From CAYNUJ01 sp964573255 (GTDB taxonomy: Bacteria; Bacteroidota; Ignavibacteria; Ignavibacteriales; Melioribacteraceae): DNA of 64,000 nucleotides. Positions 27,145 through 36,201 of the stretch are shown here, piece after piece; position 1 is the stretch's first letter, and each line of letters opens with the position of its first letter. Position numbers and translations under genes: made by a program. The notes beneath the pieces are model-generated. The model made no database searches, was not told the origin of the DNA, and saw nothing but the letters and a program-made list of their open reading frames with translations. The stretch lies in assembly GCA_964573255.1 (NCBI GenBank), contig CAZNJB010000017.1, forward strand, positions 1-64,000, written 5' to 3'.

Positions 27145-27894
27145 ATGCGTAAAAGAATGTTTATATATTTGTTCCTCATAATGGGGGTTTTTTTATTCCA
27201 GTCTTGTGATTTTTCAGAGCTAATTGGCTTATTAGATCTATCAACGCAAAATACTGTTTTATATTTCGATGGTGAAGATGATATCCTCACAATACCCGAT
27301 GCAGATCTACAATTAGACTCGTTGTCGCGCGAAATAACTATTGAAGCATGGATTGAGATCGAACAATTTACTAATGAATATCCCAGGATAATTGACCGCT
27401 CAGACAATATAAAGGATGATCGTTTTATACTTGGAATTAATAGTGAAGCCCACAGGGCACATCTTAATATTAACGGATATTCAATTGATTCCGATGACCT
27501 TTTAGTTGAACACAGCTGGTATCATATAGCCGGAACATACAATGGGAATGAGTTAAAACTTTATGTAAATGGAAAACTACAAGGCGTCTTACCGGTAATT
27601 CAAAAAATAGATGTAACAACATCTAATATTTATATTGGAAACAATGAATTACTAAACAGAGCCTTTAATGGAAAAATTGCGGAAATAGCTATCTGGAATT
27701 TAGCTCGTTCATCACATCAAATTTTGAATGATTATAGAATTGGTATTTTACCTTTTTCTACAGGAATGGTATCCCATTGGAAATTTGATAAAGATAATGG
27801 TCAGTATATTTATGACCTTAAAGGAAATAATAATGGTTACCTTGGACTAACAAGTGAACCGGAAAGTTCAGATCCCGTTTGGGTAATGCCGTAA
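27145..27894 (+). CDS. LamG/concanavalin-like lectin-domain lipoprotein
   Basis: A 249-residue lipoprotein. The signal peptide ends in a lipobox, LFQSC, with the modified Cys at about residue 21. The rest forms one LamG/laminin-G-3-like jelly roll: YFDGEDDILTIPD, ITIEAWIEIEQF, HSWYHIAGTYNGNELKLYVNGKL and FNGKIAEIAIWNLARS. Such domains bind carbohydrates or serve as adhesion modules. A strong AAGGAGG lies before the ATG. It directly follows the polysaccharide cluster but is separated by about 210 bases and may be independent. Confidence 0.88.
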   Translation: MRKRMFIYLFLIMGVFLFQSCDFSELIGLLDLSTQNTVLYFDGEDDILTIPDADLQLDSLSREITIEAWIEIEQFTNEYPRIIDRSDNIKDDRFILGINSEAHRAHLNINGYSIDSDDLLVEHSWYHIAGTYNGNELKLYVNGKLQGVLPVIQKIDVTTSNIYIGNNELLNRAFNGKIAEIAIWNLARSSHQILNDYRIGILPFSTGMVSHWKFDKDNGQYIYDLKGNNNGYLGLTSEPESSDPVWVMP

Positions 27895-27990
27895 TTTATA
27901 GTATTGAAATATGATATATATTATTCTCCAATAAGTTAGCTACTCTATCATACGTGTTAGAGGCTTTTTAGCCTTGCGAAAGGAATGCCT

Positions 27991-28962
27991 ATGAAAAATC
28001 TATCCCGTAGAAGGTTTATTTATCTGTCTTCTTTAATGCCGGCTGTTTTGTCTAACGCAAAAAGTATAGATACATTTATCCAGCCGAAAAGAGCTTCTAA
28101 TATTATTGCGGTTGCCACTTGGCCTTTCGGTAAGGCGGCAGTTGAAAAAGCTGTCGAGGTGATGAAAGCAGGCGGTACTTCTTTGGATGCAGTTGAAAAA
28201 GGAGCCAATGTTATTGAAGCGGACGGAAGCGTCGATACAGTAGGTTACGGTGGTATTCCGGATAATAAAGGTATTGTAACTCTCGATGCTGCTATTATGG
28301 ATTGGAAGGGAAACGCAGGCGCAGTTGCATTCTTGCAAAATATTAAACACCCAATTTCAGTTGCAAGATTGGTTATGGAAAAGACAAAACATGTTTTACT
28401 TGTAGGTGAGGGCGCATTGGAATTTGCGCTGGCTAATGGTTTCGAAGAGGAAAACCTTATTACTCCGGAAGCAGTAAAAATATGGAAACAATACGCTGCA
28501 AAAAATAAGTTCAAATTAAAAGAGAACCACGATACAGTAGGAATATTAGCAATTGATAAAAATGGAAATTTAAGCGCCGGAGTTTCTACTAGTGGGACAG
28601 CATATAAATTACACGGCAGGGTCGGCGATAGTGCAATCCTGGGTGCGGGGCTTTATGCGGATAACAATGTTGGTGGAGCACTCGCTACCGGCTGGGGTGA
28701 ATTTTCAATGAGGTCATTAGGAAGTTTTTTGATAGTGGAAAAAATGAGAGAAGGTTATTCCCCTCAGGAGGCTTGTGAAATTGCTGTTAAACGCTTAGAA
28801 AAGTATATTAAAGATGATTATAATTCAATAAGTTATTTGGCACTAAATAAATCCGGAGAAATTGGAGCATTTTCATCTAATTCAAGATTTAGTTACGCAA
28901 TCGCTACAGAAAAAGGAAGTAAAATTAAAAAAGCAAAATATCTAATGAGGAATTCCGGTTAA
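27991..28962 (+). CDS. Isoaspartyl peptidase/aspartylglucosaminidase-type Ntn hydrolase
   Basis: Hydrolyses N4-(beta-N-acetylglucosaminyl)-L-asparagine or related Asn derivatives. These enzymes cut themselves before a Thr that becomes the N-terminal nucleophile; here that is Thr182 in NHDTVGIL, followed by SAGVSTSGTAYK and GRVGDSAILGAGLYAD, which hold the substrate-binding Arg and Asp. The N-terminus (LSRRRFIYLSSLMP) is a Tat-like export signal, so it is probably periplasmic. Two ATGs are possible; I chose 27991 because AGGA ends 6 bases before it, whereas the ATG at 27985 touches that site. The stop overlaps the rsmI start by one base. Confidence 0.9.
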   Translation: MKNLSRRRFIYLSSLMPAVLSNAKSIDTFIQPKRASNIIAVATWPFGKAAVEKAVEVMKAGGTSLDAVEKGANVIEADGSVDTVGYGGIPDNKGIVTLDAAIMDWKGNAGAVAFLQNIKHPISVARLVMEKTKHVLLVGEGALEFALANGFEEENLITPEAVKIWKQYAAKNKFKLKENHDTVGILAIDKNGNLSAGVSTSGTAYKLHGRVGDSAILGAGLYADNNVGGALATGWGEFSMRSLGSFLIVEKMREGYSPQEACEIAVKRLEKYIKDDYNSISYLALNKSGEIGAFSSNSRFSYAIATEKGSKIKKAKYLMRNSG

Positions 28963-29648
28963 TGAAAGGAAGGTTATTTTTGGTACCAACACCAATTGGC
29001 AATTATGATGATATAACACTTCGAGCATTGAAGGTTCTTAAAGAAGCAGATTTTGTTATTTGCGAAGAATTTAAACGCGGCAGAAGATTGCTTTCAGAAT
29101 ACAATATTGAGAATGAACTCTATTCAATAAATGAGCATAACGAAAAAGAAAATACTAAAGAAATAATAGAGATGTTATTGAGCGGGAAATCTGCGGCATT
29201 AATATCGGATGCGGGTTCTCCTCTCTTTTCCGATCCGGGTCACCATTTAGTCCGCGAGAGTATTGATTACGGATTTGATGTGATTCCATTGCCGGGTCCG
29301 AATAGTCTGCTGCCTGCTTTAATGGCAAGCGGATTAAACACGGAAAAGTTTTACTATTACGGTTGGCTTTCTCCTAAAAAAGAAATTCGAAGGAAAGAAT
29401 TGCTTGAATTAAAAAGAAAGAAAGAGTTGATCGTATTTATGGAAACGCCCTACCGATTAGGGCGTTTATTGACGGATTGCAGAAATACCTTTGGTGAATT
29501 TGTACAAGGTGTTCTTGCTTACAAAATATCCATGCCGGAAGAAAAAATTATTAGAGGTACATTAAAAGAAATATCTATATTCACTGAAAAACATTTACAG
29601 AAGGGTGAGTTTGTTTTGCTTGTGGACAATAGAAAAACCTTAAAATAG
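28962..29648 (+). CDS. rsmI: 16S rRNA (cytidine-1402-2'-O)-methyltransferase RsmI
   Basis: Methylates the 2'-hydroxyl of C1402 in the decoding centre of 16S rRNA with SAM. It has the tetrapyrrole-methylase fold typical of RsmI: start VPTPIGNYDDITLRAL, CEEFKRGRRLL, INEHNEKEN, LISDAGSPLFSDPG (about 78-91) and VIPLPGPNSLLPAL (about 105-118), ending with the C-terminal KGEFVLLV. At 228 residues it is shorter than the E. coli protein (286), lacking the C-terminal extra domain, as in many FCB members. It is coupled to the upstream Ntn hydrolase gene by a TAATG overlap. Confidence 0.95.
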   Translation: MKGRLFLVPTPIGNYDDITLRALKVLKEADFVICEEFKRGRRLLSEYNIENELYSINEHNEKENTKEIIEMLLSGKSAALISDAGSPLFSDPGHHLVRESIDYGFDVIPLPGPNSLLPALMASGLNTEKFYYYGWLSPKKEIRRKELLELKRKKELIVFMETPYRLGRLLTDCRNTFGEFVQGVLAYKISMPEEKIIRGTLKEISIFTEKHLQKGEFVLLVDNRKTLK

Positions 29649-29757
29649 ATTTCTCATAGTTTTATACATAGATAAAAAATATTAATGGTCTGTGAAGCAC
29701 ATCACGTTATATTAAGATAACTTTTGTGATATTGCAGGCGTGAATTTCGAGGGGAAT

Positions 29758-30033
29758 ATGTTACAAGCATTAAAAGACAAGACCCAAACATCAGAGAAAA
29801 ATGATTCTTTCAAGAGTTTCTTTTTTCTTTATGTTATATCTCCCGTCAAATCCGGGTTAGCTGGATTTGCGGCGTTTTTTTCTATTCTCATGATTACCAA
29901 AGCTTTAGGCTATCTATTAGGTACTCAGCCGACCTTTAACATCATTTTTGATGACGTACTTCTTTCTTCCATTGGATTTGTGTTGGTGTTTTTGATCAGA
30001 TTTTTAGAAAATCTTAAAGATAAAGAGAATTAA
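29758..30033 (+). CDS. Small two-helix membrane protein
   Basis: A 91-residue protein I do not recognise. After a polar N-terminus of about 25 residues there are two hydrophobic segments, about 34-58 (KSGLAGFAAFFSILMITKA) and about 66-84 (LLSSIGFVLVFLIRF), and a charged tail. I chose the ATG at 29758, which follows GAGGGG; an in-frame GTG at 29740 is upstream of that site. It converges on prfA and the two stop codons overlap by 4 bases. No function can be given. Confidence 0.55.
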   Translation: MLQALKDKTQTSEKNDSFKSFFFLYVISPVKSGLAGFAAFFSILMITKALGYLLGTQPTFNIIFDDVLLSSIGFVLVFLIRFLENLKDKEN

Positions 30034-31103
30034 GTTTCTTTAAGTTTTTCGGCACGATCCGCTATTTTTAATTTTTCTATCAACTCCGATAAATCGCCTT
30101 CCATAATATTGGAGAGGTTGTATAGCGTTAATCCTATTCTATGATCGGTAACTCTATTTTGGGGGAAGTTGTAAGTTCTTATTTTATCGCTTCTATCGCC
30201 ACTTTTAACCATAGATTTTCTTTGAGCTGCAATCTCATTGGTTTGTTCGCTCATCTTCAAATCATATAATCTTGCTTTAAGAACCTTCATCGCCTTCTGA
30301 CGATTTTTCAATTGCGATCTTTCATCCTGGCATTGAACCACAATTCCCGTAGGCAAGTGAGTTATCCTGATAGCGGTTTCAACTTTGTTAACATTTTGAC
30401 CCCCGGCGCCTCCGCTTCGATAAACGTCAATTCGTAAATCGTTGGGATCAACTTCTACTTCAACATCTTCCACCTCGGGCAGAACTACGACCGATGCGGC
30501 AGAAGTATGAACTCTTCCGCTTGCTTCAGTTAACGGAACCCTTTGAACTCTATGGACGCCGCTTTCAAATTTAAGCACGCCGTAAACGTTTTTGCCTGTA
30601 ATGGAAATAACAACCTCTTTAATTCCACCGAGTCCTGAAGATTCATTCAATTCGATTATTTCATAATTCCAGCCCTTTAATTCGACAAAACGCGTATACA
30701 TTCTCATCAAATCCGCTGCAAATAAGGCTGCCTCTTCTCCACCGGTTCCCTGACGAATTTCCATTATAACATTTTTATCGTCATTGGGGTCTTTGGGTAT
30801 TAACAGAAATTTAATTTCCTCTTCAAGTTTTTCTTTTTTTTCCTTTAATCCGTCAATTTCATCTTCGGCAATTTCCACAAGCTCTTTATCTTCACCGGCG
30901 GCAATTATCTCTTCGTATTCTTCAATACTTTTAACGACTTCTTCATATTTATCAAATGCCTTAACAACATCTTCCAGTTCGCTTCGCTTTTTACTCAATT
31001 CAATTAACTTGTTTTGATTCGACATATTTGCCGGATCTGCGAGCTGTTTATTTAAATCATCGTAATTCTGTTTAATCTCTTTTAATTTCTCAATTAAGTC
31101 CAT
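30030..31103 (-). CDS. prfA: Peptide chain release factor 1
   Basis: Recognises UAA and UAG in the ribosomal A site and triggers peptide release. The catalytic GGQ is at residues 234-236 within YRSGGAGGQNVNK, and the codon-reading PxT tripeptide is PLT (190-192) in RVPLTEASGRVHTS. IRTYNFPQNRVTDHRI separates RF1 from RF2. At 357 residues it has normal length. The start at 31103 follows GAGGAAAT; a longer reading to 31163 adds 20 residues that do not belong to the family and would overlap the upstream gene. No frameshift site is needed or present. Confidence 0.97.
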   Translation of the reverse strand: MDLIEKLKEIKQNYDDLNKQLADPANMSNQNKLIELSKKRSELEDVVKAFDKYEEVVKSIEEYEEIIAAGEDKELVEIAEDEIDGLKEKKEKLEEEIKFLLIPKDPNDDKNVIMEIRQGTGGEEAALFAADLMRMYTRFVELKGWNYEIIELNESSGLGGIKEVVISITGKNVYGVLKFESGVHRVQRVPLTEASGRVHTSAASVVVLPEVEDVEVEVDPNDLRIDVYRSGGAGGQNVNKVETAIRITHLPTGIVVQCQDERSQLKNRQKAMKVLKARLYDLKMSEQTNEIAAQRKSMVKSGDRSDKIRTYNFPQNRVTDHRIGLTLYNLSNIMEGDLSELIEKLKIADRAEKLKET

Positions 31104-31155
31104 TATTTCCTCAAAATTTAGGACACAAAAATAAATAAATTGTAGCTGAATTACC

Positions 31156-32433
31156 TTAAGCAATTTTTCTCAGATAATTCAATATTTTAATTTGTTCTTC
31201 AATCGGGGATTCTTTTGAAATATTTGGAAAAACATTCAAATTATTCATTCGTAGCAATTCATTCACTGCTGTAAATGTATCCATTTCGGGAAACTCGAAA
31301 TCTCTCAAGTAGTGAATTAATTTTAACGTTCTAAATCCATCGAACCAAAACACTTTTTGTTTTCTTAATTGCTCACTCGTTTTACAATTTGTTCTGATAT
31401 TATTCCAATTCTTTTCGAATGAATTTTCGATTAAAAAGTTATAAAGCGTTTCGGAAATCATACGGCTATTATTCAAATATTCTTCGGCAGATAAATTGTG
31501 TTCGTCAAAAAACAGTTCGTTCCATTTTTTAAGAACCGAAAATGAATCAGGATGATAGAGCAAATATTCGTTACGCGATTGCTCGATGAACCTTTTCACT
31601 CGCTGACCCGTACCAAAGGGAACCCTGAAAGAAGGACGAGGTGATGGGAATACTTTAGCATTATTTAACTTATGTATTTTAAAATTCTTTGCGAGTTTTT
31701 CCATAAAATAAAAATCTTCACCCGCTTTTCTTTTGTTCATCCCTCCTATTGTAATGTAACTTTCGTAATCGCATATCATTGTAGACCCGATAGTATGAAA
31801 TGCATACGGTGATTTTGAATATTGCAAACCAAGAATATAATAGCGAAGAAATATTTCGTAGTTAATTATTGCCCTGTCAATTAAATCGTTACCGGAAAGT
31901 TTATGCTCGAAATTGATATATGCTGCTTTGGTTGATGGTAATTTAAATGCATTATAAATTGACTCGAGATAGTTGGTAGATACTTTGCAATCCGAATCCA
32001 AGCAGATTATAAAATTATTTTCACTCTTTTTATAATCAAATTTAGTCAGTGCATAATCCATTCCTATTTTTCGTGCTAATCCCACTCCCCCCTCTTTGTC
32101 ATTCAATTCATTACCGTTGGAAGATGCATCAATGATGTTTATGTGCAAGTTAGATGAATAATCTTTCAAAAAGGAAATGCTTTTTTCGTTATCGGCTTTT
32201 ACTTCTTCCGAAGCGGACAAAGTATTATTAACAACAAAAACGAATAAAGTTCTTTCTATAAGTGAGGAAGAATTTGCTTCTAAACTGGTTAATAATTTTG
32301 GTAAATTTTCAAATTCGGCAAGTGACGGAATAACGCAGATTCCTTTGTATAGCAGATCGTCTTTTCTTACAAGGGGGTAATGGGTAAACAAAGGATTGCG
32401 TTCTAAATATTTTTTTACTTTATCGGGGTACAT
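31156..32433 (-). CDS. Family 2-like glycosyltransferase
   Basis: A 425-residue protein with a GT-A-type core. Early residues CVIPSLAEFENLPKLLTSL (about 32-50) correspond to the nucleotide-binding start of GT2 enzymes, and IICLDSDCKVSTNYLE (about 142) supplies the DxD-like metal site. A conserved GGMNKRKAGEDFYFMEKL near residue 230 gives the catalytic Asp (ED). It has no membrane helices. Its start overlaps the miaA stop by one base (TAATG on the minus strand) and prfA follows 52 bases downstream, so the three probably form an operon. Acceptor and sugar are unknown. Confidence 0.8.
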   Translation of the reverse strand: MYPDKVKKYLERNPLFTHYPLVRKDDLLYKGICVIPSLAEFENLPKLLTSLEANSSSLIERTLFVFVVNNTLSASEEVKADNEKSISFLKDYSSNLHINIIDASSNGNELNDKEGGVGLARKIGMDYALTKFDYKKSENNFIICLDSDCKVSTNYLESIYNAFKLPSTKAAYINFEHKLSGNDLIDRAIINYEIFLRYYILGLQYSKSPYAFHTIGSTMICDYESYITIGGMNKRKAGEDFYFMEKLAKNFKIHKLNNAKVFPSPRPSFRVPFGTGQRVKRFIEQSRNEYLLYHPDSFSVLKKWNELFFDEHNLSAEEYLNNSRMISETLYNFLIENSFEKNWNNIRTNCKTSEQLRKQKVFWFDGFRTLKLIHYLRDFEFPEMDTFTAVNELLRMNNLNVFPNISKESPIEEQIKILNYLRKIA

Positions 32434-33332
32434 TAAGAAAAATATCTCCGTAATAATTTTTCGGCGGCTTTATAATCACCTGCTTCGACCCAGTTTATTT
32501 TAATCCCTTCCCTTTCCATTTTTCTGAACCAGGTCATCTGGCGCTTAGCAAATTTATGAATAGCGCTGTTTAATTTTTGATACATATCATTATAGTTCAA
32601 TTCGCCTCTTAAGTAAAGGCTAAGGAATTTATATTCAAGCCCGAAGAACATCAACTTATCGTGAGGTATTCCAGCCTTCAGCAATTCTTCTGCCTCTTCA
32701 ATCATCCCGTTTTCTAATCTTTCTTTTAACCGGACGGTAATGCGTTCTTTAATTTTATCTCTATCACTCATTACGCCTATTATGAAAGGATTCGTATCAA
32801 CGGGAATAATTTTGTTTGCCTTTTGTTCTTCGGCAACAATAATAGCTTTAATAGTTCGCTCTTTATCCGTTAAATCGGTTTTATTATGGAGTTCATTCTT
32901 TAATTTCTTTAATTTGGAAATTAATTCATCGTGAGTGAAAGAGTTTAATTCTTGAAAGCGTTGGTTAAAATCAACTTGCGTTAATTCATATCTTTTAATA
33001 ATTGCATGGAGATACATTCCGGTTCCACCAACAATAAAAGGGAGTTTATGCTGGTTCAAAATATTATTGAAAGCAAAATTAAAGTGCTCAATAAACTTGA
33101 ATAAATCGAATTCTTCGGATGGGTGAACAATATCTATGAGATGATAATTTATTTTCTTTCCATCAACTATATAATCATTAAAATCTTTTCCCGTACCGAT
33201 ATCCATTAAGCGGTAAACTTGACGGGAATCTGCGGAGATAATTTCCCCGTTGAATTTAGATGCCAGATATGCACCGAGACGTGTTTTCCCGACCGCGGTT
33301 GGACCGAGTATTATAACCGATTTGTAATTCAT
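32433..33332 (-). CDS. miaA: tRNA dimethylallyltransferase
   Basis: Adds a dimethylallyl group to A37 of tRNAs that read UNN codons. The P-loop is GPTAVGKT (10-17); SADSRQVYRLMDIGTGK (about 34-50) and HYHLID-like YHLIDIVHPSEEFD follow, then PFIVGGTGMYLHAI (about 99-112), all typical of MiaA. The C-terminal region KFAKRQMTWFRK matches the conserved RQxTWFR. Length 299 is normal. It is coupled downstream to a GT2-like gene and lies 10 bases after the end of the signalling-protein gene at 33343, on the same strand. Confidence 0.97.
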   Translation of the reverse strand: MNYKSVIILGPTAVGKTRLGAYLASKFNGEIISADSRQVYRLMDIGTGKDFNDYIVDGKKINYHLIDIVHPSEEFDLFKFIEHFNFAFNNILNQHKLPFIVGGTGMYLHAIIKRYELTQVDFNQRFQELNSFTHDELISKLKKLKNELHNKTDLTDKERTIKAIIVAEEQKANKIIPVDTNPFIIGVMSDRDKIKERITVRLKERLENGMIEEAEELLKAGIPHDKLMFFGLEYKFLSLYLRGELNYNDMYQKLNSAIHKFAKRQMTWFRKMEREGIKINWVEAGDYKAAEKLLRRYFS

Positions 33333-33342
33333 AATATTTCAA

Positions 33343-35574
33343 TCAAATTATAACAGTCGGGAGAGTGATTGTAATAGTTAAACCTTTATCGCTTCTTCTT
33401 TTAGCGGTTACGCTTCCTTTCATTGCCGAAACTACTGTGCGAACAAATGCCAAACCAAAACCGGAATGGCCGTCTTTGTTAAAGGTAACAAACGGTTCGA
33501 AAATTAAATCCATATTTTCTTCTTCAATTCCGCTTCCGTTATCAGAGATTTTAATGTTTACCTTATCGTTTTCCACTTGTGTTCTGACGGTAATGTTTCC
33601 TCCGAATGGCATCGCCTCAACGGAATTTAGCACAATTTCTTTAAGAACTTTATCGAAATAATCAGCATCGATACGAACAAGTACGTCCTCATCTAATTTC
33701 ATAATTACCGTACAATATTTATCTGATAGATAATTTTCGTAACTGCTGAAGAATTTCTCAATTCTTTTATTAAGAGAAATATCAACAAAACGTAAATTCA
33801 ATTCGGATTCGTCAATTACCGCGGCAAAATAGAGTTTGTCCAGAATTTCTTTGGCGGATTCTTTAATTAATTTTCCCAGTCCCCTTTCTTCTTCTTTTAA
33901 TTCTTTTTGCAGCAAGTGATCCGCATAGTTTTTAATTAATACTGCCTTTGATTTAATGTTTTTACTAAGAAACTCAACCATTAATTTGGAGAAGTTCTTT
34001 TTTTCTTTGGCCAAAGTGGAATTTAATTGTTTGAATTTATTTCTTGCTTCAAAATATGTGTTAAATAATTTTCTTGCGTTTTCTTCGTCATCTGAATCGA
34101 ATCGCGAAGATTTGTTGATAATTATTAACACAAATCCGCCCTCATCTTCTTCGAACGGAATTGCAAGCAAGTTTTTTATATCCTTGAAAACAGAATTTAA
34201 TACATCTGAGTAAATTCGCGAGTCACGTCTGGCATCTTGAATTACTATCTTTTCGCCAATCTCCGATGAAAGTCCGGAAATACCTTCTCCCATTTTTTGA
34301 AAAATTGTTTGAGAACCGTTTTCGCCTTTAATTGTGGCTTCGAGGAGATTACTCTCTTTTCGAGTAAATAAAACACACTTATCGGCGTCAAATAATTTTG
34401 CGCATTCATCTTCAAAATTTGAAGTTAACTCGCTGATATTTTTTGCCGAAATTAAAGCTGTAAAGAAATCAAAATATTTTTTAGCATCAATTTGCGGCAG
34501 TGATTCACTCTCCGGTTCAGGCGTTGGCTCGGTCTCAGGCAATGGTTGTTCTGCTGTTTCTTCCTGTGGAATATGCTCCGTTTCATTGGTCTCTGTTAAT
34601 TCTGGGTCTTCCGGAGTAATGTCGATGGGAGGTGTTGCCAAAGGGTCAACCAATGTTTCATCGAAATCCGGAAAATTGTTTGAAGGAGTTTCTTCTTTAT
34701 TATCGACAACATCGGGGGGAATATCGTTGAGTATATCCTCTTGTACAGCCGATTCATTTATTTCTGTCGGTACGTTTTCAGGAACAGCTTCTTCAAATGT
34801 TTCCGGTGTATTAATTTGATTGTCATTATTCTCCTCAAGCGACGGATCAAAAGGTTGATCAATATCCATAGGGGGTAAATCGATATCGCTGCCAATTAAC
34901 TGAGAATCAATCGCTGGTGAATAAGGTTCTTCCAAAGCACCAAGAGGGTTTAAATAATCTGTAAAATCATCTGTGTCTTCAATGCTTTCCGCAACAGAGT
35001 TTTCAATAAATTTTGTAGTAAGTTCCTCAGTCGTTTCTTCAGAATTGTTTGTTTCAGATGATTCGGTTTTTTCGGAAACATCGTCTGTTGTATTTTCATC
35101 CAAATTATTTTGCTCGACTTCCGGTATCGGTTCTTTCGATTCTTCTTTCTCTTCTTTTTCTTCTTGTTCCGGTTTCTCAATATTCGAATACTTAAAAATA
35201 TTTTCTTGTACTCGAATGTCACTATCAATGAGTGCTTGAATTTCATCCTTGGTCAAACAAACAACATAAGAATCTTCTGTAGCGACGGCAGTGCATATTC
35301 TGTTTGTGCCTTCAGCAAGTTCTTCCATTCCGAAGAAATCATCCTGCTTAAAGGTTAAATGTTCCGGACCGCCAAGAACGGTCTTGCGCATTAAGCTAAC
35401 TTGTCCCGAAATTATGAGATAAACATATTCACTTGGCGAACCTTCTGAAAATATCATTTGTCCGGCTGAAAATGTTAAAAACTTGCCACGTATTTTTTCG
35501 CTATTTAATGCGGATATGTCTATATTTTCGAAAAGCTTATTGCTTTTAATTCTGTTAATTAATTTTTCATTCAT
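33343..35574 (-). CDS. cNMP-binding/GAF/HATPase signalling protein lacking the H-box histidine
   Basis: A 743-residue cytoplasmic protein. Residues 1-125 form a cyclic-nucleotide-binding (CRP-like) domain with FGMEELAEGTNR as its phosphate-binding cassette. Residues 131-360 are a low-complexity acidic linker rich in Glu, Asp, Pro and Thr. A GAF domain spans about 365-510. Then comes a helical section, about 520-590, that aligns with a DHp domain (VLIKNYADHLL), but the expected H-box histidine position is Lys538. The HATPase domain (630-740) is intact: N-box EIVLNSVEA with Asn650, DNGSGIE (678-684), EPFVTF and GHSGFGLAF. It could bind and hydrolyse ATP without autophosphorylating on His. No response regulator is adjacent. 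It lies directly upstream of miaA on the same strand. Confidence 0.82.
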   Translation of the reverse strand: MNEKLINRIKSNKLFENIDISALNSEKIRGKFLTFSAGQMIFSEGSPSEYVYLIISGQVSLMRKTVLGGPEHLTFKQDDFFGMEELAEGTNRICTAVATEDSYVVCLTKDEIQALIDSDIRVQENIFKYSNIEKPEQEEKEEKEESKEPIPEVEQNNLDENTTDDVSEKTESSETNNSEETTEELTTKFIENSVAESIEDTDDFTDYLNPLGALEEPYSPAIDSQLIGSDIDLPPMDIDQPFDPSLEENNDNQINTPETFEEAVPENVPTEINESAVQEDILNDIPPDVVDNKEETPSNNFPDFDETLVDPLATPPIDITPEDPELTETNETEHIPQEETAEQPLPETEPTPEPESESLPQIDAKKYFDFFTALISAKNISELTSNFEDECAKLFDADKCVLFTRKESNLLEATIKGENGSQTIFQKMGEGISGLSSEIGEKIVIQDARRDSRIYSDVLNSVFKDIKNLLAIPFEEDEGGFVLIIINKSSRFDSDDEENARKLFNTYFEARNKFKQLNSTLAKEKKNFSKLMVEFLSKNIKSKAVLIKNYADHLLQKELKEEERGLGKLIKESAKEILDKLYFAAVIDESELNLRFVDISLNKRIEKFFSSYENYLSDKYCTVIMKLDEDVLVRIDADYFDKVLKEIVLNSVEAMPFGGNITVRTQVENDKVNIKISDNGSGIEEENMDLIFEPFVTFNKDGHSGFGLAFVRTVVSAMKGSVTAKRRSDKGLTITITLPTVII

Positions 35575-35589
35575 ATTTGTTTGCTTTTA

Positions 35590-36195
35590 ATGAATACTAT
35601 TTACAAAGGAATCAAGCATTTATCTAAATCCGATAAAGTAATATCAAGATTAATAAAAAAGTTTGGTAATTGCAATTTACAACCGCGAAATGATTACTTC
35701 AATTTTTTAATTAAATCGATTATAGGGCAGCAACTTTCCTTATCGGCTGCGGCAAGTATTTGCAAAAGATTCGAAAAGTATTTCGGGAGTAATCCCGAGC
35801 CAATAAAGATAATTCGTGCAAGAGAAACCACACTGAGAAAATTAGGGCTATCAAAAGCTAAATCTGTTTATGTGAAGGAACTTGCATCTGCAGTTTACAA
35901 TAAAAATTTGATATTGGACAATATTGATAAGCTTACCGATGAAGAAATCATTGAAGAATTAATCAAAGTAAAGGGAATAGGCACCTGGACAGCACATATG
36001 TTTTTAATATTTGCATTAGCAAGGTTAAATATTCTGCCTTCCGGTGATCTTGGATTTAGAAAGGCTATTATGTTAAATTACGGACTTAAAAATTTACCGA
36101 CTGAGAAAGAAGTAGTTGAAATTTCCGGAAGAAACGGCTGGAGTCCATATAACAGTTTGGCGGCTTTATATCTCTGGAAATCTCTTGAAGAATGA
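35590..36195 (+). CDS. HhH-GPD DNA glycosylase (AlkA-like)
   Basis: A base-excision-repair enzyme that should remove alkylated purines. The helix-hairpin-helix is VKGIGTWTAHMFLIF (about 125-139) and the catalytic Asp lies in LPSGDLGFRKAI (about 148-159), the normal spacing for HhH-GPD glycosylases. SIIGQQLSLSAA near residue 42 is also conserved. There is no iron-sulphur cysteine cluster, which excludes the Nth/MutY groups. At 201 residues it lacks the N-terminal domain of E. coli AlkA, like many short 3-methyladenine glycosylases. I chose the ATG at 35590 over an in-frame TTG at 35581. The sigma-factor gene follows after 6 bases. Confidence 0.9.
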   Translation: MNTIYKGIKHLSKSDKVISRLIKKFGNCNLQPRNDYFNFLIKSIIGQQLSLSAAASICKRFEKYFGSNPEPIKIIRARETTLRKLGLSKAKSVYVKELASAVYNKNLILDNIDKLTDEEIIEELIKVKGIGTWTAHMFLIFALARLNILPSGDLGFRKAIMLNYGLKNLPTEKEVVEISGRNGWSPYNSLAALYLWKSLEE

Positions 36196-36201
36196 ATCTT
36201 T

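Noticed and set aside
31104..31163. A 20-residue N-terminal extension of prfA
   Set aside because: It has no ribosome-binding site, does not fit RF1 proteins and would overlap the upstream gene; the ATG at 31103 has GAGGAAAT before it.
34334..34819. A 161-codon plus-strand frame rich in Ser and Gly
   Set aside because: It is the antisense of the acidic linker of the signalling protein; biased composition keeps stop codons out of that frame.
34950..35246. A minus-strand frame rich in Lys and Arg inside the signalling-protein gene
   Set aside because: It is a shifted reading of the Glu-rich linker (GAA-rich DNA) with no start signal.
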